A stretch of 5,005 nucleotides of DNA, from the NCBI GenBank assembly GCA_011390535.1, contig JAABSF010000252.1, positions 1-5,005 of the forward strand, in the 5' to 3' direction. A model generated the notes under the pieces. It was not told where the DNA came from. It was given only the letters and a program-made list of their open reading frames with translations, and searched no databases. Position numbers and translations under genes: made by a program. This document shows, one piece after another, positions 4,445 to 5,005 of this stretch. This DNA is from Deltaproteobacteria bacterium. GTDB taxonomy: Bacteria; Myxococcota_A; Polyangia; HGW-17; SLPX01. Position 1 is the first letter of the stretch. Every line of letters starts with the position of its first letter.

Positions 4445-5005
4445 TCAGTGGCAGCCTGTGCGGAAGGTATCTTCGATGCCATCGCCGTCGAAGTCTCCGA
4501 AGGCCACGTCTGCGTAACTTCGCATTGAGAGCCGTTGCCATCCGCCGGTGCCGCCCCACACAACGTCCCATGCGTCTCCAGTGGGACGCAGGACGTCGGT
4601 GACCCCGTCGCCATTTACATCGGCGAAGCGCAAACTCGAAAGTCCGACCCCGGATGTGTTGATGGTGGTCCAGCCGCTGCTCCCTCCGTAGGAGACGCTC
4701 CATTCACCGTTCGAGGCGCGGAACACGTCGGTGTTCCCGTCGCCGTCAAAGTCTCCGAAGGCGAGAGAGCCGATGAGATAGCTGGAGGTGTTAAGCGTAA
4801 CAAAGTTGGCGCTGCCTCCGTAGGAGACCTCCCAATGTGTGCCTGTTGTGCGGAACACATCGGTGCTCCCGTCCCCGTCAAAGTCCCCGAAGCCGAGTTC
4901 GCTAAGAGGTATCGTGTCGTTACGCAGCACACGCCAAGGCGAGGCCGCGCCGTCGGAGACGCGAAAGACACTCCCGGTGGCTTGGAACACATCGGTGCGG
5001 CCGTC
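4445..5005 (-). CDS. FG-GAP/VCBS repeat protein, C-terminal part (cut by window edge)
   Basis: The last 186 residues of a larger protein whose N-terminus lies beyond the right edge; the frame is open to the edge and ends at TGA (4445-4447). It consists of tandem FG-GAP/VCBS-type repeats of about 44 residues, each with a DxDGDGxxD-type calcium-binding loop followed by VFR, a Trp-containing strand and, in three units, a GG turn (SYGG or VWGG). Loops begin at residues 41, 85, 129 and 171 of the visible part (codons starting at 4885, 4753, 4621 and 4495), and a fifth is cut at the edge (DGRTDVF). The third is ADVNGDG, a mild variant. The last repeat stops right after its loop (DTFRTGCH), leaving an incomplete blade. 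Such repeats build beta-propeller modules in secreted or surface proteins, often adhesive or enzyme-linked; function cannot be told without the N-terminus. It is convergent with the ABC exporter and looks more GC-rich than the genes to its left. Confidence 0.93.
   Translation of the reverse strand, partial: DGRTDVFQATGSVFRVSDGAASPWRVLRNDTIPLSELGFGDFDGDGSTDVFRTTGTHWEVSYGGSANFVTLNTSSYLIGSLAFGDFDGDGNTDVFRASNGEWSVSYGGSSGWTTINTSGVGLSSLRFADVNGDGVTDVLRPTGDAWDVVWGGTGGWQRLSMRSYADVAFGDFDGDGIEDTFRTGCH

Noticed and set aside
4440..4992. Arg- and Ala/Pro-rich open frames in the other minus-strand frames of the right edge
   Set aside because: They are shadows of the GC-rich FG-GAP repeats; the frame with DxDGDG loops is the coherent one.

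Overview
The window reads as chromosomal DNA of a Gram-negative bacterium with many surface lipoproteins. Two Cys-lipidated proteins with CGDG-type cysteine motifs, an FG-GAP/VCBS repeat protein and a flippase-type ABC exporter together suggest a myxobacterial-like lineage (Myxococcota/Bradymonadota, the former Deltaproteobacteria). That placement rests on protein style, not on a marker gene, so it is tentative. No rRNA, tRNA, CRISPR array, transposase or integrase was seen.

Layout. Three minus-strand genes fill the left half, in transcription order: a small cysteine-rich lipoprotein (1961-1704), a 389-residue lipoprotein (1544-375), and the N-terminal 93 codons of a histidine kinase (280 to the left edge). 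They share a direction, with gaps of 159 and 94 bases, and could be one transcript or several. A 382-base divergent intergenic region (1962-2343) separates them from a plus-strand PglK-like ABC exporter (2344-4299) with all nucleotide-binding motifs intact. A convergent intergenic region (4300-4444) with a 9-bp tandem array and a GC-rich inverted repeat follows. The right edge is the C-terminal part of a minus-strand FG-GAP repeat protein (5005-4445).

How the genes fit together. All five products are predicted to work at or across the envelope, or in signalling: two lipoproteins, one sensor kinase fragment, one inner-membrane exporter or flippase and one probably exported repeat protein. No glycosyltransferases or other substrate-defining genes lie beside the exporter, so its cargo cannot be read from context. 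No defined multi-gene system is evident.

The most noteworthy non-coding signal is a repeat of about 30-42 bp. Two direct copies lie at 301-342 and 344-373, and a third, inverted copy lies at 2205-2245. They bracket the two-lipoprotein block, and the two long copies have the same orientation relative to the gene each precedes. Other structure includes the 9-bp CTG(A/C)G array at 4306-4377, a 10-bp triplicate at 2007-2036, an operator-like inverted repeat at 2043-2062, and an insertion of about 36 residues inside the ABC nucleotide-binding domain.
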